DNA of 6,562 bases from Rhodoferax sp. (GTDB taxonomy: Bacteria > Pseudomonadota > Gammaproteobacteria > Burkholderiales > Burkholderiaceae_C): NCBI GenBank assembly GCA_021737905.1, contig JAIPDA010000139.1, positions 1 to 6,562 of the forward strand, written 5' to 3'. The notes below the pieces were generated by a model. The model saw only the letters and a list, made by a program, of their open reading frames with translations, did no database searches and was not told the DNA's origin. A program made the position numbers and the translations under genes. Below are positions 1 through 4,913 of the stretch, piece by piece; positions within the stretch are counted from its first letter, which is position 1; every line of letters begins with the position of its first letter.

Positions 1-2
1 CT

Positions 3-761
3 GCCAGGCAGCAAAAGCCCGACGAACGGCCGCAGGCACTCAAAGACTTTGGCGCAGTCATCATGCGCAAAGACCCGCCCTTTGACAGCGAGTATTTCTA
101 CAGCACGCATTTGCTGGAGCAAGCCGAGCGCGAAGGCGCCCGTGTTTTCAACAAGCCGCGTGCGCTGCGCGACCACCCTGAAAAACTTGCCATCATGGAG
201 TTTGCGCAGTTCATAGGCCCGACGCTGGTCACGCGGGATGCGCAGGACATCAAACGCTTTCATGCCGAGCACCAGGACATCATCTTGAAGCCGCTGGACG
301 GCATGGGCGGCATGGGCATCTTTCGCGTCAAGGCCGACGGCATGAACCTGGGCAGCATCATCGAGACGCTGAACCGCGAAGGCGCGCAAAGCGTGATGGT
401 GCAAAAGTTTTTACCCGAGATCGCCCAGGGCGACAAACGCGTGCTGGTGATTGGCGGCAAGCCCGTGCCTTTTTGCCTGGCGCGCATTCCGCAGGGCAAC
501 GAAGTGCGCGGCAACCTGGCCGCCGGCGGCCTGGGCGTGGCGCAGCCGCTGTCTGAGCGTGACCGCGAAATCGCCGAGGCGGTCGGTCCGGTGCTGGCCG
601 CGCGTGGCCTGTTGCTGGCCGGCATTGACGTGATCGGCGAGTGCATCACCGAGATCAACGTCACCAGCCCGACCTGCTTTCAGGAGATTTTTGACCAGGC
701 CGGTTTTGATGTGGCGGCCATGTTTGTGGATGCGCTGGAAGCTGTTCTAACCACCGCCTAA
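3..761 (+). CDS. gshB: Glutathione synthetase, 5'-truncated by window edge
   Basis: Cytosolic ATP-grasp ligase that joins gamma-glutamylcysteine and glycine with ATP to make glutathione, the second step of the pathway. The frame is open from base 3 with no stop, so the true start lies outside the window; the internal ATG at 63 is a conserved Met inside the protein, in the motif MRKDPPFD. 252 codons are visible of a family usually about 315 residues. Visible landmarks are NKPRALRDHPEKL, the glycine-rich ATP-grasp loop ILKPLDGMGGMGIFRV (starting at base 273), the GDKRVLV strand, the RIPQGNEVRGNLAAGG segment and the C-terminal metal/ATP-binding EINVTSPTCFQEI. These match the order and spacing of E. 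coli GshB as I remember it. The gene ends normally at TAA 759-761. In many betaproteobacteria gshB is followed by PTS genes (known context); here an integron remnant follows instead. Confidence 0.97.
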   Translation, partial: ARQQKPDERPQALKDFGAVIMRKDPPFDSEYFYSTHLLEQAEREGARVFNKPRALRDHPEKLAIMEFAQFIGPTLVTRDAQDIKRFHAEHQDIILKPLDGMGGMGIFRVKADGMNLGSIIETLNREGAQSVMVQKFLPEIAQGDKRVLVIGGKPVPFCLARIPQGNEVRGNLAAGGLGVAQPLSERDREIAEAVGPVLAARGLLLAGIDVIGECITEINVTSPTCFQEIFDQAGFDVAAMFVDALEAVLTTA

Positions 762-772
762 GTCCCTGGTCT

Positions 773-800
773 GTCATTTCGGGCTTGACCCGGAATCCAT
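773..800 (+). repeat. Dispersed palindromic repeat, copy 1
   Basis: A 28-bp element that starts GTCATTTCGGG and ends CCCGGAATCCAT, with an imperfect GGG/CCC plus TTC/GAA stem. It lies 11 bp after the gshB stop. The same outer bases (GTCAT at one end, GGAATCCAT or GGATCCAT at the other) recur in two elements at 4759-4790 and 4872-4903, so this is a repeat family within the window. It may fold in the 3' end of the gshB transcript, but no T-run follows, so a terminator role is only a guess. Confidence 0.6.
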
Positions 801-830
801 CCCCTGCAACTTCCAATTTACTTAGTAGCT

Positions 831-857
831 GTTAGCTTACATCTTGATTGGGCTAGC
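831..857. other. Weak hairpin in non-coding stretch
   Basis: GTTAGC (831-836) and GCTAGC (852-857) can pair with one G-T wobble around a 15-nt loop. The surrounding AT-rich stretch resembles, from memory, a degenerate intergenic repeat seen in Comamonadaceae genomes. It lies just beyond the attC-like site and could be native sequence adjacent to the integron end. Little else can be seen between 801 and 862. Confidence 0.2.
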
Positions 858-862
858 GGTTC

Positions 863-932
863 GTTTAACAGTCAGTTGATGTGTCTTTCAAGACCCCGTT
901 TCTTGCGGTGTTCATATACGGATGGGTTAGGC
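863..932 (-). other. attC-like recombination site of integron cassette
   Basis: Read on the minus strand, the four boxes of an attC site appear with standard spacing: R'' GCCTAAC (932-926), 6 nt, L'' GTATATG (919-913), a 31-nt centre, L' CATCAAC (881-875), 5 nt, R' GTTAAAC (869-863). R' fits the GTTRRRY core. R''/R' pair at 5 of 7 positions and L''/L' at 5 of 7. The total of 70 bp is within the usual attC range. The TAA stop of the DUF4062 gene is embedded in R'', as is common in cassettes. R'' and the six bases beyond it are exactly complementary to the cassette's own 5' end (GAGGGGCCTAAC versus GTTAGGCCCCTC at 2045-2034), as expected if R' were rebuilt on excision. The central part pairs poorly, so the site is degenerate or of an unusual type. 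Confidence 0.66.
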
Positions 933-2044
933 CCCTCCCGCGGGTTTGGTGACACTCCTTCTTCTCAAACTAGTTGCTGCGGGGGCCGGTGTTGGCGCAG
1001 GGGTCGGTGTAGAGGCTGCCTGCGCTGGAGGAGGCGGTGGGGCGGGCTTAGCCTTGTGCTTGTCCAGGAAGGCGAGCAGCGCCTTTCCCTTTGATGTGAG
1101 CCGATAGCGTTGCCATTGCACGCCTGAGACTTTCTCCAAAGCGGCAAGTTCATAGATCTCGAGTTTTGGGCAGACGTTGTAGTAGAGAAATGAGTCGCTC
1201 TCGCTTGCATCGAACTTGTTCGCCACTCCTGTAATCAACCGATCACGAAGTGCAGCGATGAGAGTCAGAACAGAGTATGAATTGGCTGGCTGAGTCTTGT
1301 CTTTGATGAATGCCTTAGTTGATACTTCAATTTCCCCAAGTATCTTACTTACTTCGCGGAGTTCTTCATCTGCCCACTTTGCCGTGGGCCTGTTTGTTGA
1401 CTTTGCTGCATCAATCTTTAGTTGCGTGATCTCCGTAAGGAGAGCTTCCTTCTCCTGCCTCAGTCGGGCGAGCTCTTCCAGCACTGCGGATGTATTTGCA
1501 AGCTCTTTTCCAGAAACCCAACCGGTAAAGTCAAGCCGCTTTGCGTAGTCGGCCATGGTTTCGTGAACGGCGAGTTTAATGTCCTTTGTATCCGCAAAGA
1601 AGGAAGATATTTTGGTAAGGACTTTTTCCCTAAAGAATTTCAGTTCCTTCGGATACTCCATCTCAATGACATCTTTGCCTTCGACCTTGACCTTTGCATT
1701 GATGGCCGCGTCGGTGATTACTACGGCAAATATTGGTTTGTCTTTTGAGATCGCGTAGTCGTACTCCAGCTCCGTGTAGCTCAAGGATGTTTTGGGATCC
1801 ACGCTGCCATACCGCCCTCCCAGTATGAGCATGTAGACATCCGAGTCGTCAATCCAGCGACGAATTGTTTCGAGCTGGGATTCGCTTCCGGCCGAAAACA
1901 ACTCCATGCCTGCAGGAATATGGCCAGCTTTCAAGATCGCCTCAACAGCAGCTTGCCGCTCCTGTTTGAGATCTCGATACGTGGATGAAACGAAGACTTG
2001 GAGCTTCTTGTGTGTAGTCATGGGTGGTGAATTGAGGGGCCTAA
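869..2044 (-). mobile_element. Integron gene cassette carrying DUF4062 gene
   Basis: If recombination occurs after the G of each core, the cassette is 1,176 bp, from TTAGGCCCCTC (2044 on the minus strand) to the G of GTTAAAC (869). Its form is typical: a single gene filling nearly all the cassette, a 22-nt leader before the ATG, and a stop codon inside the attC R'' box. The cassette is visibly AT-richer than gshB and the hydrolases, which suggests separate ancestry. With the integrase dead, mobility now would need an integrase supplied in trans. Confidence 0.65.
927..2021 (-). CDS. DUF4062 (TIR-like) domain protein, cassette-borne
   Basis: A 364-residue soluble protein without signal peptide or membrane segment. 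Residues 8-92 form a DUF4062 domain: the opening strand-helix LQVFVSSTYRDLKQERQAA, WIDDSDVYMLILGGRYGS (56-73), and SYTELEYDYA (81-90) followed by KPIFAVVI. DUF4062 is a Rossmann-like, TIR-related domain of unknown activity, known at the N-terminus of NACHT/WD-repeat proteins. Residues about 176-206 are a Leu/Glu-rich coiled coil. Residues about 245-320 look winged-helix-like, ending in YRLTSKGKALLAFLD. The last 40 residues are Pro/Ala-rich (PAPPPPPAQ and repeated TPAP) and probably disordered. The ATG at 2021 lies 22 nt from the integron core and has no clear Shine-Dalgarno; no better start fits the domain. The stop (927-929) sits in the attC R'' box. Lower GC than neighbours. A defence or effector role is inference from domain type and cassette setting only. 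Confidence 0.9.
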   Translation of the reverse strand: MTTHKKLQVFVSSTYRDLKQERQAAVEAILKAGHIPAGMELFSAGSESQLETIRRWIDDSDVYMLILGGRYGSVDPKTSLSYTELEYDYAISKDKPIFAVVITDAAINAKVKVEGKDVIEMEYPKELKFFREKVLTKISSFFADTKDIKLAVHETMADYAKRLDFTGWVSGKELANTSAVLEELARLRQEKEALLTEITQLKIDAAKSTNRPTAKWADEELREVSKILGEIEVSTKAFIKDKTQPANSYSVLTLIAALRDRLITGVANKFDASESDSFLYYNVCPKLEIYELAALEKVSGVQWQRYRLTSKGKALLAFLDKHKAKPAPPPPPAQAASTPTPAPTPAPAATSLRRRSVTKPAGGA

Positions 2045-2073
2045 CGTAATGTATGCCGCAAGACCTGCGGTAT
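2034..2073 (-). other. Integron attachment site (attI or 3' half of a lost attC)
   Basis: On the minus strand the core GTTAGGC (2045-2039) is followed by CCCCTC and the cassette leader. The preceding bases hold an 8-bp near-palindrome, ATGCCGCA (2053-2060) / TGCGGTAT (2066-2073), 7 of 8 paired with a 5-nt loop. The location between a divergent intI and the first cassette fits attI. However, outward from both cassette ends the sequence shares GCCTAAC, then GTAT, then CCGCAAGA (right 2039-2063, left 932-901 on the other strand). That is the symmetry expected of two attC halves, so a leftover attC from a lost cassette is the alternative. No R'' box is clear upstream. Confidence 0.6.
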
Positions 2074-2130
2074 AAAAATGGCGCTGCAACACAACCTGGG
2101 CATCAAAATCTCCTGAAACTGGCTTGGCTA

Positions 2131-2166
2131 TTGGGTTTCAAGGCCATGCCCTGTAAATTTATACAG
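2131..2166 (+). promoter_or_regulatory. LexA (SOS) box in intI promoter
   Basis: CTGTAAATTTATACAG at 2151-2166 is a perfect CTGT-N8-ACAG LexA operator with an AT-rich centre, 13 nt before the intI start codon. A candidate -35 TTGGGT (2131-2136) lies 17 nt before TAAATT (2154-2159), so LexA would cover the -10. Established knowledge: many integron integrase promoters carry such a box, making cassette shuffling SOS-induced. Its survival upstream of a dead intI supports the integrase identification. Confidence 0.75.
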
Positions 2167-2179
2167 GTATGAAAGAATC

Positions 2180-2420
2180 ATGAAACCCCGCAACCCGCCT
2201 TTGCAATCTTTCCGCTTGCTTGACCAAGCTAAAGAGCAGATTAGTTACTTTAACTTACAAATCGAAAAGTGCGTGTGTTTTGGGTACGTTTTTCACTCGC
2301 TGGCACGGGGGCATCGGTGTTGTGCGGCATCCGCGCAAGATTTCGGGTCTTTCATTAATGCATTCCGCTCTTCTTTTAAGCATTCAGAGCAACCTCAGTG
2401 GCAGAACAAGACATCACTAC
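2180..2420 (+). pseudogene. intI: Integron integrase remnant, frameshifted and truncated
   Basis: Tyrosine recombinase that would insert and excise cassettes at attI/attC. From ATG 2180 (weak RBS GAAAG 2171-2175) the frame reads PPLQSFRLLDQAKEQISY, close to the IntI1 N-terminus PPLRSVKVLDQLRERIRY. Homology then moves between frames: FWVR (around 2280-2295) matches the WVRAF segment, FFTRWHG followed by VRHPRKIS (about 2288-2340) matches FIRFHGVRHPATLG, and AFRATSVAEQDITT (about 2379-2420) weakly matches AFLSWLANERKVSVST. So only roughly residues 1-90 of about 320-340 remain, with at least two frameshifts, and all catalytic residues (the R-H-R-Y tyrosine recombinase set) are absent. The 92-codon open frame that runs through it is not a functional gene. 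Homology fades at the junction with the next pseudogene near 2421. Confidence 0.75.
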
Positions 2421-2702
2421 CTAGGCGCTGCCTGACATCCCGGTCTCAAACACCTTGAGCTCACCCGGTGCAAACGCCGTCCAGTGTTCATTGGTGGTCA
2501 AAGGTGCGCTCACCACCACGGCTACGCGGTCTGAGGCGTTGGTGTGCTCGGCAAAGTCAACGCTCACGTCTTCGTCGCTGAGGGTGGCGTGCGGCGCGAT
2601 GTTGGCTGCGAGTTCGCGTAGCGTGATGGTCAACGAAATGGCGCTGGCCGCGATCGTCTTCGCCGCCTTCAAAAAACGCGATGCCCCAGCCGTCGGCTTG
2701 TG
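2421..2702 (-). pseudogene. Class II glutamine amidotransferase (YafJ-type) remnant
   Basis: Two pieces of one protein remain, in different frames. The upstream piece (2702 to about 2625) encodes ADGWGIAFFEGG, then RGQRHFVDH, matching the YafJ region HKDGWGITFYEGKGCRTFKD near residues 34-52. The downstream piece (about 2625-2421) encodes HATLSDEDVSVDFAEHT, then RVAVVVSAPLTTNEHW and GELKVFETGM, matching the YafJ C-terminus (ATLLDQDVEIDF, PLTGNETW, GEWRLF). The first about 30 residues, including the N-terminal catalytic Cys, and roughly 140-160 central residues are missing. The open frame 2672-2421 is therefore a fragment. The remnant starts right after the tautomerase stop and ends exactly where intI homology ends, so the same rearrangement may have broken both genes. 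Confidence 0.75.
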
Positions 2703-2894
2703 TCAGCTGCGCGGCTCAGACCACAGCTTGCCACCGGTCGCCCAGTTGTCGCGTTTGACTTCGTGAATGATGATGTCCACCGACTCGGCAGAGCCCCCCA
2801 GCACTTCCACCGTGACGCGGGTGACTTCAGCCACCAGTTTTTTCTTTTGCTCGGGAGTGCGGCCTTCAAACATTTCGATGTGGTACGTGGGCAT
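2703..2894 (-). CDS. 4-oxalocrotonate tautomerase family protein
   Basis: A 63-residue member of the tautomerase superfamily, the usual length for 4-oxalocrotonate (2-hydroxymuconate) tautomerases, which work as hexamers of small subunits in the cytosol. After Met removal the catalytic Pro is N-terminal (MPTYHIEMFEGRT). Then come EQKKKLVAEVTRVTVEVLG, SVDIIIHEVKRDNWATGGKLWSE. The Arg in EVKRDNW and the C-terminal GGK match family features. A good Shine-Dalgarno AAGGA (2904-2900) sits 5 nt before the ATG. No aromatic meta-cleavage genes are nearby, so the true substrate is unknown and the gene may be a general tautomerase. Its stop codon directly abuts the amidotransferase remnant. It diverges from the hydrolase pair across a 104-bp gap. 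Confidence 0.92.
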   Translation of the reverse strand: MPTYHIEMFEGRTPEQKKKLVAEVTRVTVEVLGGSAESVDIIIHEVKRDNWATGGKLWSEPRS

Positions 2895-2938
2895 GGTTTT
2901 CCTTGAGTGCGGGCCGAAGCCGGAGATGCGACGATACA

Positions 2939-2950
2939 GGCTGTACAGCC
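2939..2950. promoter_or_regulatory. 12-bp palindrome in divergent promoter region
   Basis: GGCTGTACAGCC is a perfect inverted repeat in the 104-bp gap between the divergent tautomerase (start 2894) and hydrolase (start 2999) genes. It could be an operator for a dimeric regulator. It is not a LexA box because there is no spacer between CTGT and ACAG. No strong -35/-10 pair was identified beside it. Confidence 0.3.
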
Positions 2951-2998
2951 GCGCCGATACCCGATGATAAAAGCCCGCAAGGAAAGAACACCCAGATC

Positions 2999-3802
2999 AT
3001 GAAAATTTACCCATTGGCCCTGTTGACCCTGCTGTCAGGCCTGCTCATGGGCGGCCTGTCGCCCGCTCTGGCGCAAGCACCCGCCGATGGCAAGCCCTGC
3101 GCCATGATCGTCATGCATGGCAAATGGGGCGGGCCGCGCTTTCTCGATGGCTTTGCCCGCGCGATGGCGCCCGCCTGTGAGGCCAAATCGATAGAAATGC
3201 CCTGGTCAGGCCGGCGCGCTTATGACGCCGGTTACCCTGCCGCATTGCAGGAAATCAGCGCGCACATCAAGGCTTTTCGTGCTCAGGGTTACCGCCGTGT
3301 TCTGCTGGCCGGCCACAGCTTCGGCGCCAACGCCGCCCTGGCTTACATGGCTGAAATGGGTGACGCCGACGGCATCATCGCCATGGCGCCGGGTCATTCG
3401 CCCCGTTACATGTTCGACTCCGGCATGGTCCGCAGCGCCGTGAATGAAGCCCGTGCTGCCGTCGCCGGCGGCCGGGCTGAGGAGAAAGTCAAACTCAATG
3501 ACATGAACCAGGGTCAGCGTCGCGACTTCAACTTGCCCGCCCAGATTTTGCTGAGCTATTTTGAGCCGGACGGCTGGGGGCACATGCCCGCCACGGCGGC
3601 GCGCTTCAAGCAAGCCGTGCCCTTTCTTTGGGTCATTGGCAACACCGACCCGCTGTTTGCAGCGGGTGAAAATTTCGCCTTCGCCAAAGCGCCGCCTCAC
3701 CCGCGCAGCCGCTACCTGGCGGTGACCGCCGGGCACAAAGACACACCTGAAGTGGCCACCGCCCAAATTTTGCAATGGGTGCAGCAAACCATCGCACCTT
3801 GA
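2999..3802 (+). CDS. Exported alpha/beta hydrolase
   Basis: A 267-residue alpha/beta-fold hydrolase of unknown substrate. The first about 26 residues (MKIYPLALLTLLSGLLMGGL, then SPALAQA) are a signal peptide with a likely cleavage after ALA, so the enzyme is probably periplasmic. The mature part shows IVMHGKWGG (oxyanion region, about 37-45), the nucleophile elbow GHSFG with Ser107, a late VIGNTDPLFAAG with a candidate acid Asp, and AGHKDTPE with the catalytic His. The start at 2999 is chosen for the signal peptide and the RBS AAGGAAAG (2979-2986); an in-frame upstream ATG at 2903 would add 32 residues with no signal character and remove most of the divergent promoter region. The stop is 10 bp from the next start, so the two are likely one operon. 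Confidence 0.88.
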   Translation: MKIYPLALLTLLSGLLMGGLSPALAQAPADGKPCAMIVMHGKWGGPRFLDGFARAMAPACEAKSIEMPWSGRRAYDAGYPAALQEISAHIKAFRAQGYRRVLLAGHSFGANAALAYMAEMGDADGIIAMAPGHSPRYMFDSGMVRSAVNEARAAVAGGRAEEKVKLNDMNQGQRRDFNLPAQILLSYFEPDGWGHMPATAARFKQAVPFLWVIGNTDPLFAAGENFAFAKAPPHPRSRYLAVTAGHKDTPEVATAQILQWVQQTIAP

Positions 3803-3812
3803 GGAGCACTTG

Positions 3813-4745
3813 ATGGCCTGGTTTGAGGGATTTGAGCAGCGCACGTTTGAAGTCAATGGCGCACGCATTCATGCACGGTTTTCTATGCGTGTGCCGGGAG
3901 AGCTGCCTAAGCCGGCGCTGCTGCTCTTGCACGGCTTTCCGCAAAGTCATGTGATGTGGCAACGCGTAGCGCGTCTGCTGGCGCCGCATTTTTTTCTGGT
4001 CATGCCGGATTTGCGGGGCTATGGCGATTCGTCCAAACAAGCCGGCCTGAGCGACCACAGCAACTACAGCAAGCGCAACCTGGCGCAAGACGCGGTGGCG
4101 GTGATGGATGCGCTGGGCGTGCCCGAGTTTGGCGTTTGCGGCCATGACCGGGGCGGGCGCGTGGCGCACCGGCTGGCGCTGGACCATGCGCCGCGCGTGA
4201 AGCGGCTGTGCGTGATCGACATCGCGCCCACGCTGGACATGTACGAAGGCCGCAGCCTGCGCGTGCCGTACATGGACTTTGCCCGCGCTTATTACCATTG
4301 GTTTCACATGCTGCAGCCGACGCCGCTGCCCGAAACCATGATGGGCGCCAGGCACCCCGAAACCGCCAAGGCCTATTTGCACGCCAAGCTGGGCGGCTGG
4401 GGTAGCCAGGGCTTGGGCTACATCGAAGCGCAGGCGCTGGCCGACTACGAACGCTGCTTTTGCACGCCCGAGGCAATTCACGCCGCCTGCGAAGACTACC
4501 GCGCCAGCGCCGGCATTGACCTCGACCACGACCGCGACAGCCGCTCACGCGATGAAAAGATCCGCTGCGATCTGCGGGTGCTGTGGGGCGAGCGCGGTGT
4601 GGTGCACCGCATGTTCGATCCGCTGGCGCTGTGGCGTGCTCAGTGCAGAGCTACTGTCTCAGGCATCGCCATGCCGGCGGGTCACTTCATTCCGGAAGAA
4701 TTACCCGAGGACACGGCGGCGGCGCTGCTGGAGTTTTTCCGCTAA
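3813..4745 (+). CDS. Haloacetate/fluoroacetate dehalogenase-type hydrolase
   Basis: A 310-residue cytosolic alpha/beta hydrolase closely resembling fluoroacetate dehalogenase, which replaces the halogen of haloacetates by water through an aspartyl ester. Numbering from ATG 3813: HGFPQ (oxyanion loop, about 40-44), DLRGYGDSS (66-74), GHDRGGRVAHRLALDH with nucleophile Asp112 and carboxylate-binding Arg113/Arg116, IDIAPTLDMY with catalytic acid Asp136, YYHWF with halide-site His162/Trp163, CEDYRA with Tyr229, and GHFIPEE with catalytic His291. All known key residues of the family are present. The ATG at 3813 follows GAGGAG (3801-3806) at 6 nt; the TTG three bases upstream is too close to it. Homologues often act on other substrates, so haloacetate activity is inference. 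Likely co-transcribed with the preceding hydrolase. Confidence 0.9.
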   Translation: MAWFEGFEQRTFEVNGARIHARFSMRVPGELPKPALLLLHGFPQSHVMWQRVARLLAPHFFLVMPDLRGYGDSSKQAGLSDHSNYSKRNLAQDAVAVMDALGVPEFGVCGHDRGGRVAHRLALDHAPRVKRLCVIDIAPTLDMYEGRSLRVPYMDFARAYYHWFHMLQPTPLPETMMGARHPETAKAYLHAKLGGWGSQGLGYIEAQALADYERCFCTPEAIHAACEDYRASAGIDLDHDRDSRSRDEKIRCDLRVLWGERGVVHRMFDPLALWRAQCRATVSGIAMPAGHFIPEELPEDTAAALLEFFR

Positions 4746-4758
4746 GACACAGGGGCAG

Positions 4759-4790
4759 GGGATGGATTCCTGCCTACGCAGGAATGACGG
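4759..4790 (-). repeat. Dispersed palindromic repeat, copy 2 (perfect hairpin)
   Basis: ATTCCTGC (4766-4773) and GCAGGAAT (4778-4785) form a perfect 8-bp stem with a 4-nt loop CTAC. On the minus strand the element reads GTCATTCC...GGAATCCATCCCC, the same outer bases as the copies at 773-800 and 4872-4903. It begins 14 bp after the dehalogenase stop and may terminate or stabilise that transcript; there is no T-run. Confidence 0.7.
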
Positions 4791-4851
4791 ATGCTGGCTG
4801 GAACGACGGATGCTGGCTGGAACGACGGATGCTGGCTGGAACGACGGATGC
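4786..4851 (+). repeat. 19-bp tandem repeat, three exact copies plus a part
   Basis: The unit GACGGATGCTGGCTGGAAC occurs exactly at 4786-4804, 4805-4823 and 4824-4842, followed by a 9-base partial unit (4843-4851). The first unit begins inside the tail of the flanking palindromic repeat, which suggests expansion by slippage or recombination from its edge. Perfect identity implies recent expansion. It lies between convergent genes and is non-coding. Confidence 0.9.
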
Positions 4852-4871
4852 AGTGGTAATGACACCAGTTC

Positions 4872-4903
4872 CCGTCATCCTCGCGGATGCGGGGATCCAT
4901 GAC
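4872..4903 (+). repeat. Dispersed palindromic repeat, copy 3
   Basis: ATCCTCGC (4877-4884) and GCGGGGAT (4889-4896) form an 8-bp stem with one G-T type mismatch and a 4-nt loop GGAT. It is inverted relative to the copy at 4759-4790, so the two enclose the tandem repeat and could pair with each other as a long hairpin. It ends 10 bp before the stop of the UPF0149 gene on the other strand. Confidence 0.65.
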
Positions 4904-4913
4904 TTCCGGCCGG

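Larger units (their letters stand above)
863..2420. mobile_element. Decayed chromosomal integron (intI remnant, att site, one cassette)
   Basis: The parts lie in canonical integron order. A divergent integrase remnant (2180 onward, +) has a LexA box at its promoter. An att core GTTAGGC (2045-2039 on the minus strand) lies 134 bp from the integrase start. One cassette and an attC-like end site follow. No functional integrase exists in the window. The right edge, about 2421, is where intI homology stops and a broken amidotransferase gene begins, which points to a deletion that removed most of intI. The left edge is the attC-like site, about 100 bp after gshB. Confidence 0.72.

Noticed and set aside
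876..1094. 72-codon plus-strand ORF
   Set aside because: It is antisense to the Pro/Ala-rich tail of the DUF4062 gene; low-complexity Arg/Gly/Cys composition marks it as a shadow frame.
926..2045. 12-bp terminal inverted repeats read as ends of an insertion sequence
   Set aside because: There is no transposase inside and no target duplication was seen. The repeats contain the GTTRRRY/RYYYAAC integron cores with gene start and stop placed as in a cassette, which explains them better.
2046..2130. Cassette promoter (Pc) on the minus strand
   Set aside because: A TATACC-like -10 (about 2073-2068) is visible but no acceptable -35 lies at 16-18 nt; not supported enough to annotate.
2180..2458. 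92-codon plus-strand ORF as a real small gene
   Set aside because: Its first 26 codons match IntI but the match then continues in other frames, and its end overlaps the amidotransferase remnant on the other strand. It is a decayed integrase frame.
2421..2672. 83-codon minus-strand ORF as an intact small protein
   Set aside because: Only its C-terminal part matches the end of YafJ-type proteins; its first about 20 residues are a frameshifted reading of another YafJ segment.
2903..2998. N-terminal extension of the exported hydrolase to ATG 2903
   Set aside because: The added 32 residues lack homology, would mask the signal peptide, and ignore the good RBS before ATG 2999.
3206..4529. Long minus-strand ORFs of 220 and 298 codons under the hydrolase pair
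   Set aside because: They are high-GC antisense shadows of two clearly recognisable hydrolases and show no family features.
4786..4851. CRISPR array
   Set aside because: The 19-bp units are directly abutting with no spacers, and no cas genes are present.
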